Positions 45,963-55,842 of a stretch of DNA of 64,000 bases are shown piece by piece. A program made the translations under genes and the position numbers. The notes below the pieces were generated by a model. That model did no database searches. It was not told where the DNA came from and saw only the letters and a program-made list of their open reading frames with translations. Each line of letters opens with the position of its first letter. The stretch's first letter is position 1. Source of the DNA: an uncultured Blastocatellia bacterium (GTDB lineage Bacteria > Acidobacteriota > Blastocatellia > HR10); the NCBI GenBank assembly GCA_937934295.1, contig CALHAI010000011.1:1-64000 (forward strand). Direction: 5' to 3'.

Positions 45963-46976
45963 TCACAATGCCTCCTCGGCAGTCGCAGCCTCGCGCGAAG
46001 GTCGGGCGACTCTCCCCCTGGCGCGGAAAGCGGCATAGAGATATTGCTGTGCGACGCCGGCATACGCGCCGAACCGCTCGACCGCACAGGCGCGAATCTC
46101 TCGCACGCGCGGCATCCGATCGGAGAAGTACAGCTCGCGCATCGCCCGCGCGATCCACGTGTCCACGGGAAAGGCGTCCAAGCGATGGAAGCCGAAAAGG
46201 AGAATGCAATCGGCGACCTTCTCCCCAACCCCATCGAGCTCGAGCAACCGTCGCCGCAAAATCGGCGTCGGCCACTCAGACCAGGACGCGAAATCTGAAC
46301 ACTCGGCAATGGCCCGAGCCGTTCGCCACACGTACCGATCGCGATAGCCCAGGCCACACCGCTCTCGAAGATCGGCGAGGCGCGCTTCGGCTAAAACTTC
46401 CGGACGCGGGAACGTGTAGACCAGCCCAAACGGCGTCCGAATCGCCTCCCCATAACGCGCACAAAGTCGCTCGAGAATCCTCCGAATGCGCGGGATATGG
46501 TTATTGGCCGAGATGATGAACGAGATGACCACTTCAAACGGATCCTGCCGTAAGATGTGAATCCCAGCTCGGCGCGGAGCCACGCGCGCGAACGCCGCAT
46601 CGCGCCGGAGCCGACGCAGGATCGCCGGGTAGTCCCGCGAGAGATCGAAATATCGGATGACCGCGTGCTCGGCCTCTTGGGGGTCCATCTCCCCCATCAA
46701 TCGCACAAGGAGCGCCTTCCCGCTTCTGGCTTTCGACAGCGGCGCAAGGGGATCAGTGAGCGCCCGTTGCAAGACCTGCTGCACATGGACCGCGCTCCGC
46801 CCAATGACACCAATGTACTCGCCCGCCCGCACGCGCCGCCATCGAAAACACTGCCCACTCTCGAACGTCGCCTCCACATCGAACTCCCCAACAGGGATCA
46901 AGACCTCCACCCTGTTGCGTGCCTCTACGCCCTCGTGGGAGCGAAGACATCGGCCAATGTCCATGATCTCGTTCAT
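45963..46976 (-). CDS. 8-oxoguanine DNA glycosylase of the OGG1 type
   Basis: 337 residues. Catalytic Lys253 in GVGEKVADC and Asp272 in FPVDTWI are 19 apart, the same spacing as human OGG1 Lys249/Asp268. The N-terminal OGG domain (ESGQCFRWRR) is present. It excises 8-oxoG paired with C and cuts the strand. Together with mutY it makes a two-gene repair unit, which bacteria more often build from MutM and MutY. Confidence 0.9.
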   Translation of the reverse strand: MNEIMDIGRCLRSHEGVEARNRVEVLIPVGEFDVEATFESGQCFRWRRVRAGEYIGVIGRSAVHVQQVLQRALTDPLAPLSKARSGKALLVRLMGEMDPQEAEHAVIRYFDLSRDYPAILRRLRRDAAFARVAPRRAGIHILRQDPFEVVISFIISANNHIPRIRRILERLCARYGEAIRTPFGLVYTFPRPEVLAEARLADLRERCGLGYRDRYVWRTARAIAECSDFASWSEWPTPILRRRLLELDGVGEKVADCILLFGFHRLDAFPVDTWIARAMRELYFSDRMPRVREIRACAVERFGAYAGVAQQYLYAAFRARGRVARPSREAATAEEAL

Positions 46977-47597
<621 letters not shown>

Positions 47598-47625
47598 TGA
47601 TTTTTTTGACTCAGCGTAGGGGGCG

Positions 47626-48234
47626 ATGCTCATCCACATCGGACTCACAGCGGCGTTGATCATCTGGCCGTTTGGGCAGAGCGAGCGGCGCGTGGAACAG
47701 ATCCGAGACCTCCTTGGAAAGAGCGACGTGGTCGTCGTGGCCGTCGCCGAGGCGTACCATCCGGTCATTGACCTGCTCAAATATCGAAAGGAGCGCGAGC
47801 GTCGTCCCCTTTTAGATCCCGCGCGCGCCGAACGCTATATGCTGGGGGTCGTCTATCGGATGACCGTGCGCGAGGTGATCTACCGGAATCCGAAACGGGC
47901 TGAGGAGGCTTCTCTCATCGGGCAACCGGGTGAGGCGCTCTTGATTTACGTACCAGGCCGGTTGGCCGATCCGCGCGAGTTCGGCAAAGTGGCGTTTCTA
48001 CCTGGAGGCGAGTATCTCGTCTTCCTGAAGAAGGTCGAACTCAAGCGCGAGGACTTTCGCTCGGCCGTCGAGCAAGTCCCGGGAGCGCCCGCAAGCCAGT
48101 GGCGGTCTTTCCCCGATCCGCGAGTCCTCTATTACACCCCGATTCGCGATCCCTTCGCCGTCCTTCTTATGGAAGGCGCGTGGAAGGACTTCCTCCAACA
48201 GACGCGTGTTGTCGCAAGCGCGCTGAAGTCGTGA
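47626..48234 (+). CDS. Protein of unknown function
   Basis: 202 residues. A short hydrophobic N-terminus (IHIGLTAALIIWPFG) may be a signal or anchor. Mixed alpha/beta with a GEALLIYVPG and GGEYLVFLKK core. No family recognised. It begins 28 bp after the tRNA and converges with the S9 peptidase gene. Confidence 0.6.
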   Translation: MLIHIGLTAALIIWPFGQSERRVEQIRDLLGKSDVVVVAVAEAYHPVIDLLKYRKERERRPLLDPARAERYMLGVVYRMTVREVIYRNPKRAEEASLIGQPGEALLIYVPGRLADPREFGKVAFLPGGEYLVFLKKVELKREDFRSAVEQVPGAPASQWRSFPDPRVLYYTPIRDPFAVLLMEGAWKDFLQQTRVVASALKS

Positions 48235-48266
48235 CGTTGGCCGTCGCGCCCGTGAGCGAGTGGCCC

Positions 48267-50714
48267 TCACGAACGAGGCAACTCTCGCCATTGGGCCTGC
48301 AGATTCACGGCGGGGAAATCGCGCACGCGAAGTCGAACGGCCTGTCGCCCCTTGGGTACCTCGAACGCCAGACGGAGCGGGACGTACGTCGTCGTCTCGC
48401 CAGCGACGACGGCCGCGACGAAGCGTCCGCCCCCTGTAACGAGCGCACGAGCGCCGGCGACCTCCACCGGAATTCCACGCGGCGTGAGCGCTTGTCCGGC
48501 ATCATCGAGCACGATGAGGTCTCGCTCCACGTTCAGCTCAAGCGTTTGACTCTCGCGCCCCTTACTCTTGAACAGGAGGGTGATCTCGACCATTGTGCCG
48601 TCGGTCACGTGCCCCGGATACGTGACGTTCGAACTCACGGATGCGACCTCGAACTCCCAATCACCGGCCGGCACCCATTCCTCAAGGCCGTACTCCGTCT
48701 TCGCCTCCCCTTTGACGTAGCGATCGAACCACTCCAAACACCGGCGCACCTCATCCAAGCGATGGTTCAGCTCGCGGAATCCGTGCCCTTCGCGCGGATA
48801 ACGCACGAACTCGACAGTCTTCCCCAAGTGTGTGAGCGCCGTGTACATCTCCTTGGAATTCGAGATGAACGTGTTCGGATCGGCCTCGCCATGCAGGATG
48901 AGCACTGGCGTCTTGATATTCTTCACGAAGGCGAAGGGTGAACGTCGGATGTAGATGTCGAGATCGTCCCAGTAATAGGCGCCCAGATAATCCGGCTCCC
49001 AACTGGGGAGGTAGGAGTTGCTGAAGTCGGTGATGAGGTTGAAGATGCCGTACATCGAGATGGCTGCTTTGAACCGATCCGTTTGCGTGATAGCCCAATT
49101 GGTCATATAGCCGCCATAGCTGCCGCCGAAGATGCCCAGGCGATCGGGATCCGCGATGCCGATCCGAATGAGATGATCCACGCCGGTCAAGATGTCCTGG
49201 AAATCCTTACCGCCGAGATCGCGCCGATTCGCGATATCGAATCTCCCGTCATATCCTGAGCTGCCGCGGAAGTTCGGAGCGAAGACGGCATAACCATTGG
49301 CCGCCCAGATTTGGAAGTTATAGTACTGTCGGAAAGCATTCACCACGCGCGAGTGGGGACCACCGTGCACGGCGACGAGCAACGGATACCGCCGGCCCGG
49401 CTCATACCCGACGGGTTTCGTCAAGATCCCCTCGATCTCCAGCCCATCCACGCTCTTCCAGCGGATGACCTCTTGTTCGGCGATCTCGAACTCCTGCAAC
49501 TGGGGATTCATCGCCGTGAGCCGCGTCAGGCCGTCACTCCCCTGCCGCAAGAGCCAAAGATCGGGCAGCGAGCGCGCGTCCTCGCTGAGGAAGACGAGCG
49601 TCCGGCCATCGGCCGAGAGATCGAAAGCGGAGACCACACGCGCGCCACTGATGATCGGTTCGGGTGATCCCCCCGCTACCGGAATGCGCATGAGATGCGT
49701 CTCGGTGCCGAGCATAACCAAACCATAGAGATCTCGCCCCTCGGGATGCCACCGGAATCCCTCAATCCCGCGATCGAAGGCTCGCGTCACCTCGTGGACC
49801 TCTCCGCCGTCGGCTGGAACGAGAAACACTTCGCTCTGCGAATACGAGATGTCGGCGATCTGAGGGGCGAGGAAAGCGACCTGCCGGCCATCGGGCGACC
49901 AATGCGGTGAACGTTCGCCTCCGGGACGACGCGTGAGCTGCCGCGCCCGCCCCTCTTCGAGGGAGAAGACCCAGATGTCAAACTTCTTGCCATCGTCCAC
50001 GCGCCCCGTGTAATTCGTAGCGTAGGCGATCCGTTTCCCATCTGGGGCGACCTCGAACTCAGCGATGCCGTAATCGCCTTCGAACACCCGCGTCGCCTTT
50101 CGCGTCTCGATCTCGACCTTCCAGAATTCGCGCCGATAGCGCTCCTTCTCCTCCACGAGGGCGTCGAATTTGTACTTGCGCTCTCGCTGGCGTCGCTCCC
50201 GCTCCGGCTTAGGCAGTGTCTCGCGCGTCAGGTAGATGATCGCGCGACTATCGGGCGACCACTCATAAGCGATCACCCCCTCTTCGGCCTGTGTGAGCTG
50301 AACAGCTTCACCCCCATCGCTGGGCATGATCCAGATCTGATTCTTCGGCTTCCGCTCCTCCTCTTCTTCTTGTCGCGCGTCCGGCGCACGCCCTGGCCGA
50401 TTCGAGAGGAACGCCAGCCACCGACCATCGGGAGACCAACGAGGCATGGATTCCTCCTCTCTGCTTCGCGTGAACGGCCGAGGTTGTCCTCCGTCGGTCT
50501 CGACGACCCAGATGTCCGTTCGATACCGGCTCTCCTGAAAATCGGCCTCGGCGACGACGAAGGCCGCGCGCCGACCGTCGCGAGAGAGCGCCGGTTGACT
50601 CACGAGTCGAAAGGAGAGCATGTCGCGCATGGTGAGCCGTTTTTTCGCGGCCGAGGACGCGACCTCGGGCGCAATGGAGAGAAGGATCACAAGAAGAACG
50701 ATTTCGCGCTTCAT
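48267..50714 (-). CDS. S9-family prolyl oligopeptidase-like peptidase
   Basis: 815 residues with a signal peptide (EIVLLVILLSIAPEVASSA). N-terminal beta-propeller of PD40/TolB-like repeats (about 30-470, e.g. SPDGRWLAFLS), then an alpha/beta hydrolase. Catalytic Ser532 in GGSYGGY, Asp in HGEADPN and His in EGHGF are intact. A C-terminal beta domain of about 110 residues is extra. Extracytoplasmic peptide cleavage is likely. Start ATG 50714. Confidence 0.92.
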   Translation of the reverse strand: MKREIVLLVILLSIAPEVASSAAKKRLTMRDMLSFRLVSQPALSRDGRRAAFVVAEADFQESRYRTDIWVVETDGGQPRPFTRSREEESMPRWSPDGRWLAFLSNRPGRAPDARQEEEEERKPKNQIWIMPSDGGEAVQLTQAEEGVIAYEWSPDSRAIIYLTRETLPKPERERRQRERKYKFDALVEEKERYRREFWKVEIETRKATRVFEGDYGIAEFEVAPDGKRIAYATNYTGRVDDGKKFDIWVFSLEEGRARQLTRRPGGERSPHWSPDGRQVAFLAPQIADISYSQSEVFLVPADGGEVHEVTRAFDRGIEGFRWHPEGRDLYGLVMLGTETHLMRIPVAGGSPEPIISGARVVSAFDLSADGRTLVFLSEDARSLPDLWLLRQGSDGLTRLTAMNPQLQEFEIAEQEVIRWKSVDGLEIEGILTKPVGYEPGRRYPLLVAVHGGPHSRVVNAFRQYYNFQIWAANGYAVFAPNFRGSSGYDGRFDIANRRDLGGKDFQDILTGVDHLIRIGIADPDRLGIFGGSYGGYMTNWAITQTDRFKAAISMYGIFNLITDFSNSYLPSWEPDYLGAYYWDDLDIYIRRSPFAFVKNIKTPVLILHGEADPNTFISNSKEMYTALTHLGKTVEFVRYPREGHGFRELNHRLDEVRRCLEWFDRYVKGEAKTEYGLEEWVPAGDWEFEVASVSSNVTYPGHVTDGTMVEITLLFKSKGRESQTLELNVERDLIVLDDAGQALTPRGIPVEVAGARALVTGGGRFVAAVVAGETTTYVPLRLAFEVPKGRQAVRLRVRDFPAVNLQAQWRELPRS

Positions 50715-50729
50715 CGCCCTGCCCTCCAT

Positions 50730-52874
50730 TCAGGGTTTCTTGAACAACTCCTCGGGCACGCCGGCGTTCAGCCTCACCTCGCTCACGATCAGCTCGGCGA
50801 AGCGCTTCCCCGCCTGCCGCGTCACCGTGCGGAAGGGATATTTCACGCCGGCGACCTCGCGGTAGTCCGCATACAACTCCTCGAATTCTGCGCGCGTCCC
50901 GGAGAAGGGATCGACCCCCTGATAGCTGAGCTTCACCGGGAGGCGCGAAGCCGTCTCCACGTAGAGCTTGAAGACCTGTTCGCCCTCCTGATACTGAAGG
51001 ACGTCGACGGGTTTCCCTTCCACCGTCTCGCTTCCGAGATAGGAGACGGTGATCCCTTCTTGCTCTTCGGCGCGAAGGAGCAGGAAGAAGAGCCGACGGA
51101 GCGCTGTCCGCAGCTCTTTCACCAGCGGTGCCGGGACGTCTTGCGTCCCCATCGGTGTGCTCACCCAGCCGGAGTCACCATTGAGGACCTGCACGAGCAT
51201 CATCTGCGGCAGTCGGACTTCCGTGCGCAACCGATCCGGCCACTGCACGAACATCCGTTGCTCGCCCGTGAACTCACCAAAGGGGGTCGAGACGGTCACT
51301 TCGCCGACGATCGAGATGTCGCGGATGTCGGCGATGACCTCGCGACCGCCAACAGCTCGCCGGACTTCCGCGAGGACCTCCCGTCCGCGCGCGATGGCCT
51401 CCGGCGTGGCCGCGACGACCGCCGGTTTCTCTCGCTTCAGATCCGGCCGCGTGAAATCCACTTCCGTATAGGCGATTCGCTCCACCGGCCCCAGGTGGGC
51501 GACCTCCTTCTCAAAAGCGCTCGCATTCCCCACAAGCACGATGGCCAGATCGTCCGGGCGGTAATATTTTCGAGCGACCCCCTGCACCTGCTCGGCTGTC
51601 ACCGAGAGGAGCCGATCCCGATAAGTGCTCAAGTAGGCATAGTCGAAGCCGTGACTCACCGCGTCGAGGACGATCATGGCCAAGGATTCCGGTGTCTCCA
51701 AACGGAGTTGAAAGACCCCGGCCAGGAAGTTCTTTGCCTTCTGAAGCTCTTCCTCCGTGACCCGCTCGCGGGCGATGCGTTCCAATTCGCTGAGGATGAG
51801 CCGAAGTGTCTCGGCCGTCTTCTCTGTCCGCGTGAAGGTGGAGACTGTCAAGCTGCCCGGTTGATGATACGCTTCGAGGCGGCTGCTGACGCCGTAGGTC
51901 AATCCCCGCTCTCGCCGCAAGAGATCCCAGAGTCGACTCCCGGAACCGCTCGCCAAAACGGCATTGAGCACCTGGAGAGCGAAATAATCGGGATCGCGGC
52001 GCGCGATCCCCACCTTGCCCAATCGAATCTCCGTCTGCACGGCATCCGGCTTATCAATGAGGAGAAGCTTTCGCCCGTGTGTCGGAGCCGGCGGCGAGAT
52101 GGGTGCGGCTCGAACTTCCCCCCTTGGCCAATCGCCGAAGTACTTCTCCGCTTTCGCGAACGCCTCGGCCGTCGTGATGTCCCCCGCGATGGCGAGAATG
52201 GCATTGTTCGGGTGATACAGCGCTCGATGAAAGGCGATGAGATCCTCGCGCCTCAGGCGCGGGATCGAATCGAGCGTCCCTTCCGGCGGATGCCCGTAGG
52301 AATGCCCGCCAAAGATCATCCGCTTAATCGCCGTCGAAGCGAGATAACTCGGATCGTTCGCCTGAACGCGCAGTCCAGAGAGAAGCTGCTGCCGCTGTCG
52401 CTCGATCTCCTCTTCGGCGAAGACGGGATTTCGCACGATGTCGGCGAGGATCTCGAAGGCCGTATCCACACCCGGCGTGAGCACTGAGACAGCCGCGAAC
52501 GATTGATGCCATGAGGAGCCCGTGCTGATCTGCCCGCCGATGGATTCGATCGTCTCGGCGATCTGCAGCGCGCTTCGCGTCTTCGTCCCCTGATCTAGGA
52601 GTCCCGCCGTCAGCGAGGCCAATCCCGGAAGATCCGGCGGGTCTTGCTCCGCACCGGCGCGCACCAAGAGCCGCAGGCTGACGATCGGTTGCTCCCGATG
52701 CTCGATGACGAGGACGTGCAAGCCGTTGGGCAATATCCGCGAAGCGAATTCCGGGAATCGAAAGGGTCGAGGTGGCTGCGGAGGCGGTGGCGCCTGCTTC
52801 TGCCCGAGCGCCGGCAACCCCGCGAGGCTCATCATCATCAAGAGGAGAAGGCTTCGATGCATGGTTTCTCGCAT
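50730..52874 (-). CDS. Inactive M16-type subunit with C-terminal lipid-carrier-like domain
   Basis: 714 residues with a signal peptide (LLLLMMMSLAGLPALG). The M16 fold is visible (NGLHVLVIEHREQPIVSLRL, and later FLAGVFQLRLETPESLA), but the HxxEH zinc motif is replaced by LPGLASLTAGLLDQG, so it should be the non-catalytic half of an M16B pair. A C-terminal domain of about 220 residues resembles LolA-type or outer-membrane lipoprotein-carrier beta sheets (VQWPDRLRTEVRL, LPVKLSYQG). Its active partner is the gene 34 bp upstream on the same strand. Confidence 0.85.
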   Translation of the reverse strand: MRETMHRSLLLLMMMSLAGLPALGQKQAPPPPQPPRPFRFPEFASRILPNGLHVLVIEHREQPIVSLRLLVRAGAEQDPPDLPGLASLTAGLLDQGTKTRSALQIAETIESIGGQISTGSSWHQSFAAVSVLTPGVDTAFEILADIVRNPVFAEEEIERQRQQLLSGLRVQANDPSYLASTAIKRMIFGGHSYGHPPEGTLDSIPRLRREDLIAFHRALYHPNNAILAIAGDITTAEAFAKAEKYFGDWPRGEVRAAPISPPAPTHGRKLLLIDKPDAVQTEIRLGKVGIARRDPDYFALQVLNAVLASGSGSRLWDLLRRERGLTYGVSSRLEAYHQPGSLTVSTFTRTEKTAETLRLILSELERIARERVTEEELQKAKNFLAGVFQLRLETPESLAMIVLDAVSHGFDYAYLSTYRDRLLSVTAEQVQGVARKYYRPDDLAIVLVGNASAFEKEVAHLGPVERIAYTEVDFTRPDLKREKPAVVAATPEAIARGREVLAEVRRAVGGREVIADIRDISIVGEVTVSTPFGEFTGEQRMFVQWPDRLRTEVRLPQMMLVQVLNGDSGWVSTPMGTQDVPAPLVKELRTALRRLFFLLLRAEEQEGITVSYLGSETVEGKPVDVLQYQEGEQVFKLYVETASRLPVKLSYQGVDPFSGTRAEFEELYADYREVAGVKYPFRTVTRQAGKRFAELIVSEVRLNAGVPEELFKKP

Positions 52875-52908
52875 TGTCGTCCCCCTCTGGCTGAAGACGG
52901 ATCGCGTC

Positions 52909-54264
52909 TCACCGAATGGCGCGTCTCTCCTCCGCATGCTGCGGGAGGATGGTGAGCACGATCCGATTCGTCTCGGTGAAGTATCGTCGCGCCACGCGCT
53001 GGATCTCTCGCGGCGTCACGGCCAAGAGGCGCTCGACATCCGCGTTGACGTGCGCCGGATCCTTCAAGAGGACGGCAGCGCGCCCCAGAGCGTCCGCTTT
53101 GCCCTGATTCGACTGTCGCGCGAAGAGGATCTCCGCGAGCATTTGATTCTTCGCCTTCTCCAACTCGCGCGCGGGCACGGGTTCGGTCTTCAACCGCTCC
53201 AATTCCTCGACGATCGCCTTCTCCGCCTCCTCCGGCGTATGCCCGGGATTCAAGATAGCTCCGGCGAAGAAGAGATTCGGGTGCTCCGTGAAGTTGCCCA
53301 TCCCGAATACCCCCGCCGCGATCCGCAAGTCATACACGAGCTTTCGATAAAGGCGCGAACTCTGCCCGACCGAGAGGAGGCGAGAGAGGACCTTGAGCGG
53401 AGAAGCATCGGGATGCGCCTCTTCGGGCATGTAATATCCGGCGACCAATGCCGGCAGCGGCACAGTCATTCGCTCGGTGAGCCGTCTCTCGCGCGTCTTG
53501 GGCGGCTCCTTCACGGTCACGCGCGGGATCGGGCGCTTCCCACGCGGGATGTTCCCGAAGTACTTCTCCACCCAGGCGAGCGCCTGACGCGTGTCGAAAT
53601 CACCGACGATCACCAGCGTCGCGTTATTGGGCACGTAATACGTCTCGAAGAATTCCCGCACATCCTCGACCGTCGCCGCGTTCAGATCGTCCATGCTCCC
53701 GATGACGATGTGCTTGTACGGATGCACATCGAAAGCGTTCGCATAGAGCACTTCGAGGACGCGTCCATACGGAGGATTCTCAATGCGCAGCCGCCGCTCC
53801 TCTTTGACGACTTCGCGCTCGGCGTGGAAATTCTCCTCCGTGATCGCCAGCGAAGCCATACGATCGGCTTCGAGCCAGAGGACCATCTCCAGATAATGGC
53901 TTGGGAAGGTCTGCCAGTAGACGGTCACGTCTTCGCTCGTATAGGCATTCTCCACGCCGCCGATGCTCTTGATCAGCTCTGCATGTTCCTCGGGGCCGAC
54001 ATTCCTCGACCCTTTGAACATCAGATGCTCGAAGAGATGCGCGAATCCTGTCCGTCCGGGCCGTTCGTCCTTCGAGCCCACATGATACCACACCTGCAGA
54101 TTCACGACCGGCGCCGAATGGTCCTCATGAGTGATGACGCGCAGCCCGTTCTTGAGCGTCGTCACCTGAAACGAGAGCGGCGGCGGCACCAACTGCGGCC
54201 CCGCCCTCGCGAGTGTCGAGAGACCGAGCACAAGCGCAGTGGCGATGAGTCTTCGTCCGCTCAT
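52909..54264 (-). CDS. M16 zinc peptidase, active subunit
   Basis: 451 residues with a signal peptide (IATALVLGLSTLARA). Zinc site HxxEH is present as HLFEH (His76, Glu79, His80), with the distal Glu in EREVVKEER. It pairs with the inactive gene downstream, like PqqL/M16B heterodimers. It cleaves unfolded peptides in the periplasm. Start ATG 54264 follows GGAGG. Confidence 0.92.
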   Translation of the reverse strand: MSGRRLIATALVLGLSTLARAGPQLVPPPLSFQVTTLKNGLRVITHEDHSAPVVNLQVWYHVGSKDERPGRTGFAHLFEHLMFKGSRNVGPEEHAELIKSIGGVENAYTSEDVTVYWQTFPSHYLEMVLWLEADRMASLAITEENFHAEREVVKEERRLRIENPPYGRVLEVLYANAFDVHPYKHIVIGSMDDLNAATVEDVREFFETYYVPNNATLVIVGDFDTRQALAWVEKYFGNIPRGKRPIPRVTVKEPPKTRERRLTERMTVPLPALVAGYYMPEEAHPDASPLKVLSRLLSVGQSSRLYRKLVYDLRIAAGVFGMGNFTEHPNLFFAGAILNPGHTPEEAEKAIVEELERLKTEPVPARELEKAKNQMLAEILFARQSNQGKADALGRAAVLLKDPAHVNADVERLLAVTPREIQRVARRYFTETNRIVLTILPQHAEERRAIR

Positions 54265-54357
54265 GGTTCCTCCTTCCCCCGTCCTCCGAGCCGCGAACGC
54301 GCGGTGCCGCGGCTCGAATGCTCGGCTCATACGGCGAGAGCCACGTTTTTCGCGCCC

Positions 54358-55839
54358 TCACCGCGCTCCGATCGCCAGCAGATTCTGTGCGGCATTCAAG
54401 AACGCGAAGACGCGCGTGGGCAGAAGCCCCAGGTAGAAGACGCCCACCAACGCGACGACCATCGTCGTCATGAACGCGCGCGAGAGGGGAATGCGCGGCA
54501 CCTCTTCCTTCGGCTCGCGGAAGAACATGACGATCACGACGTAGAGATAGTAGTAGACGGAGACGACCGTATTCAAGACGCCAATGAGGACCAGTTCCTG
54601 AAAGCCTGCGCCCCAGGCCGATTTGAAAAGCCAGAATTTGGCGACGAATCCGGCCGTGCCGGGAAATCCGGCCAAGCTCACCAGGAAGATGGCCAGCGGA
54701 AAGCTCAACAGCGGTTGCCGAAAGCCCAATCCGGCGTAATCGGCGATCAACACCCACTTGTCCCCTCGGCGCGCCCAGAGCGCGACGATGGCGAAGCCCC
54801 CCAGATTCATGAGCGTGTAGACGAGCATGTAGAAGGCCACGGCCGCCCAATCGCGGGCCAACACCCCAATCAAGACATATCCGGCATGCGCGATGGAGGA
54901 ATAAGCGAGCATGCGCTTGATATTCGTCTGCACAATGGCGACGAAGTTCCCGAAGGTCATGCTGAGGATGGACATCGCCGTGACGGCGGAGACCCAGTGC
55001 GACGCGAGTTGATCGGCAGCGCTCTCGATCCCCAAGGGCGCGAACGTGAGCGAGAAGACGCGCAGGAAGGCGGCGAAGCCCGCCGCTTTTGGCGCCGTCG
55101 AGAGAAAGGCCGTCACCGGTGTCGGCGCCCCTTCATAGACATCGGGCGTCCACACGTGGAACGGGACCGTCGTCACCTTGAAGCCGAATCCGATCAGCAG
55201 CATCGCCACTCCCGCCATCAGGAGGACGATCTCCGCTTCTTCGAGCGGCCCGCTCATGATGCGCGCCATCTCCGCGAGATTAGTCGTACGCGTCGCTCCG
55301 TAGATCAGCACGATCCCATAGAGCAGAAAAGCCGAGGAGAAGGCGCCAAGAAGGAAATACTTGAGCGCCGATTCCGTCGAACGGAGGTCCTCCCGCCGAT
55401 ACCCCGCGAGCACATACGTGGCGATCGTGATCGTCTCCAGCGCCAGAAACAGCATCATCAGATCGTTGCTGGCTACAAGGAGCGTCATCCCTACAGTCCC
55501 AAAGAGCAGCAGCGCGAAGTACTCGCCCGGCGGAATGCGCTCCTCATCCAGAAAGCTCCAGGAGACGAGGATCGTCAACAGCGTGCCGAGCACAATGACG
55601 AGCGTGAAGAAGACGCGAAGGCCATCTGCGATGACCATTTGGGAGAAGGCCATCACCGGCCCTTCATCCCACAGGGCCAGCGCGGCGACGCCAGCCAACA
55701 CGACGCCCGCTGCTGCCAGGATCCCGTCGCGTACTTTCTTTCCCGGAGAAAAGGCCTCCAACAACATAACGAGCACACCCGTCACCGTGAGCACCAGCTC
55801 CGGCCCGATGACGCGATACGTGATCCCCAGCGACTCCAT
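54358..55839 (-). CDS. nuoN: NADH-quinone oxidoreductase subunit N
   Basis: 493 residues, about 14 TM segments, antiporter-like fold with conserved Lys and Glu helices (MMLFLALETITIATYVLAG, FKVTTVPFHVWTPDVYEGAPTPV). It carries protons in the membrane arm of complex I. Follows nuoM with a 3-bp gap. Confidence 0.95.
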   Translation of the reverse strand: MESLGITYRVIGPELVLTVTGVLVMLLEAFSPGKKVRDGILAAAGVVLAGVAALALWDEGPVMAFSQMVIADGLRVFFTLVIVLGTLLTILVSWSFLDEERIPPGEYFALLLFGTVGMTLLVASNDLMMLFLALETITIATYVLAGYRREDLRSTESALKYFLLGAFSSAFLLYGIVLIYGATRTTNLAEMARIMSGPLEEAEIVLLMAGVAMLLIGFGFKVTTVPFHVWTPDVYEGAPTPVTAFLSTAPKAAGFAAFLRVFSLTFAPLGIESAADQLASHWVSAVTAMSILSMTFGNFVAIVQTNIKRMLAYSSIAHAGYVLIGVLARDWAAVAFYMLVYTLMNLGGFAIVALWARRGDKWVLIADYAGLGFRQPLLSFPLAIFLVSLAGFPGTAGFVAKFWLFKSAWGAGFQELVLIGVLNTVVSVYYYLYVVIVMFFREPKEEVPRIPLSRAFMTTMVVALVGVFYLGLLPTRVFAFLNAAQNLLAIGAR

Positions 55840-55842
55840 CCC

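Noticed and set aside
45907-46275. 5' extension of the mutY reading frame
   Set aside because: It lies wholly on top of the ogg coding region in another frame, with no MutY similarity; the TTG at 45906 has a good ribosome site.
50370-52487. Open frame of 705 codons on the plus strand
   Set aside because: Antisense to the M16 and S9 genes, no motif and no start signal.
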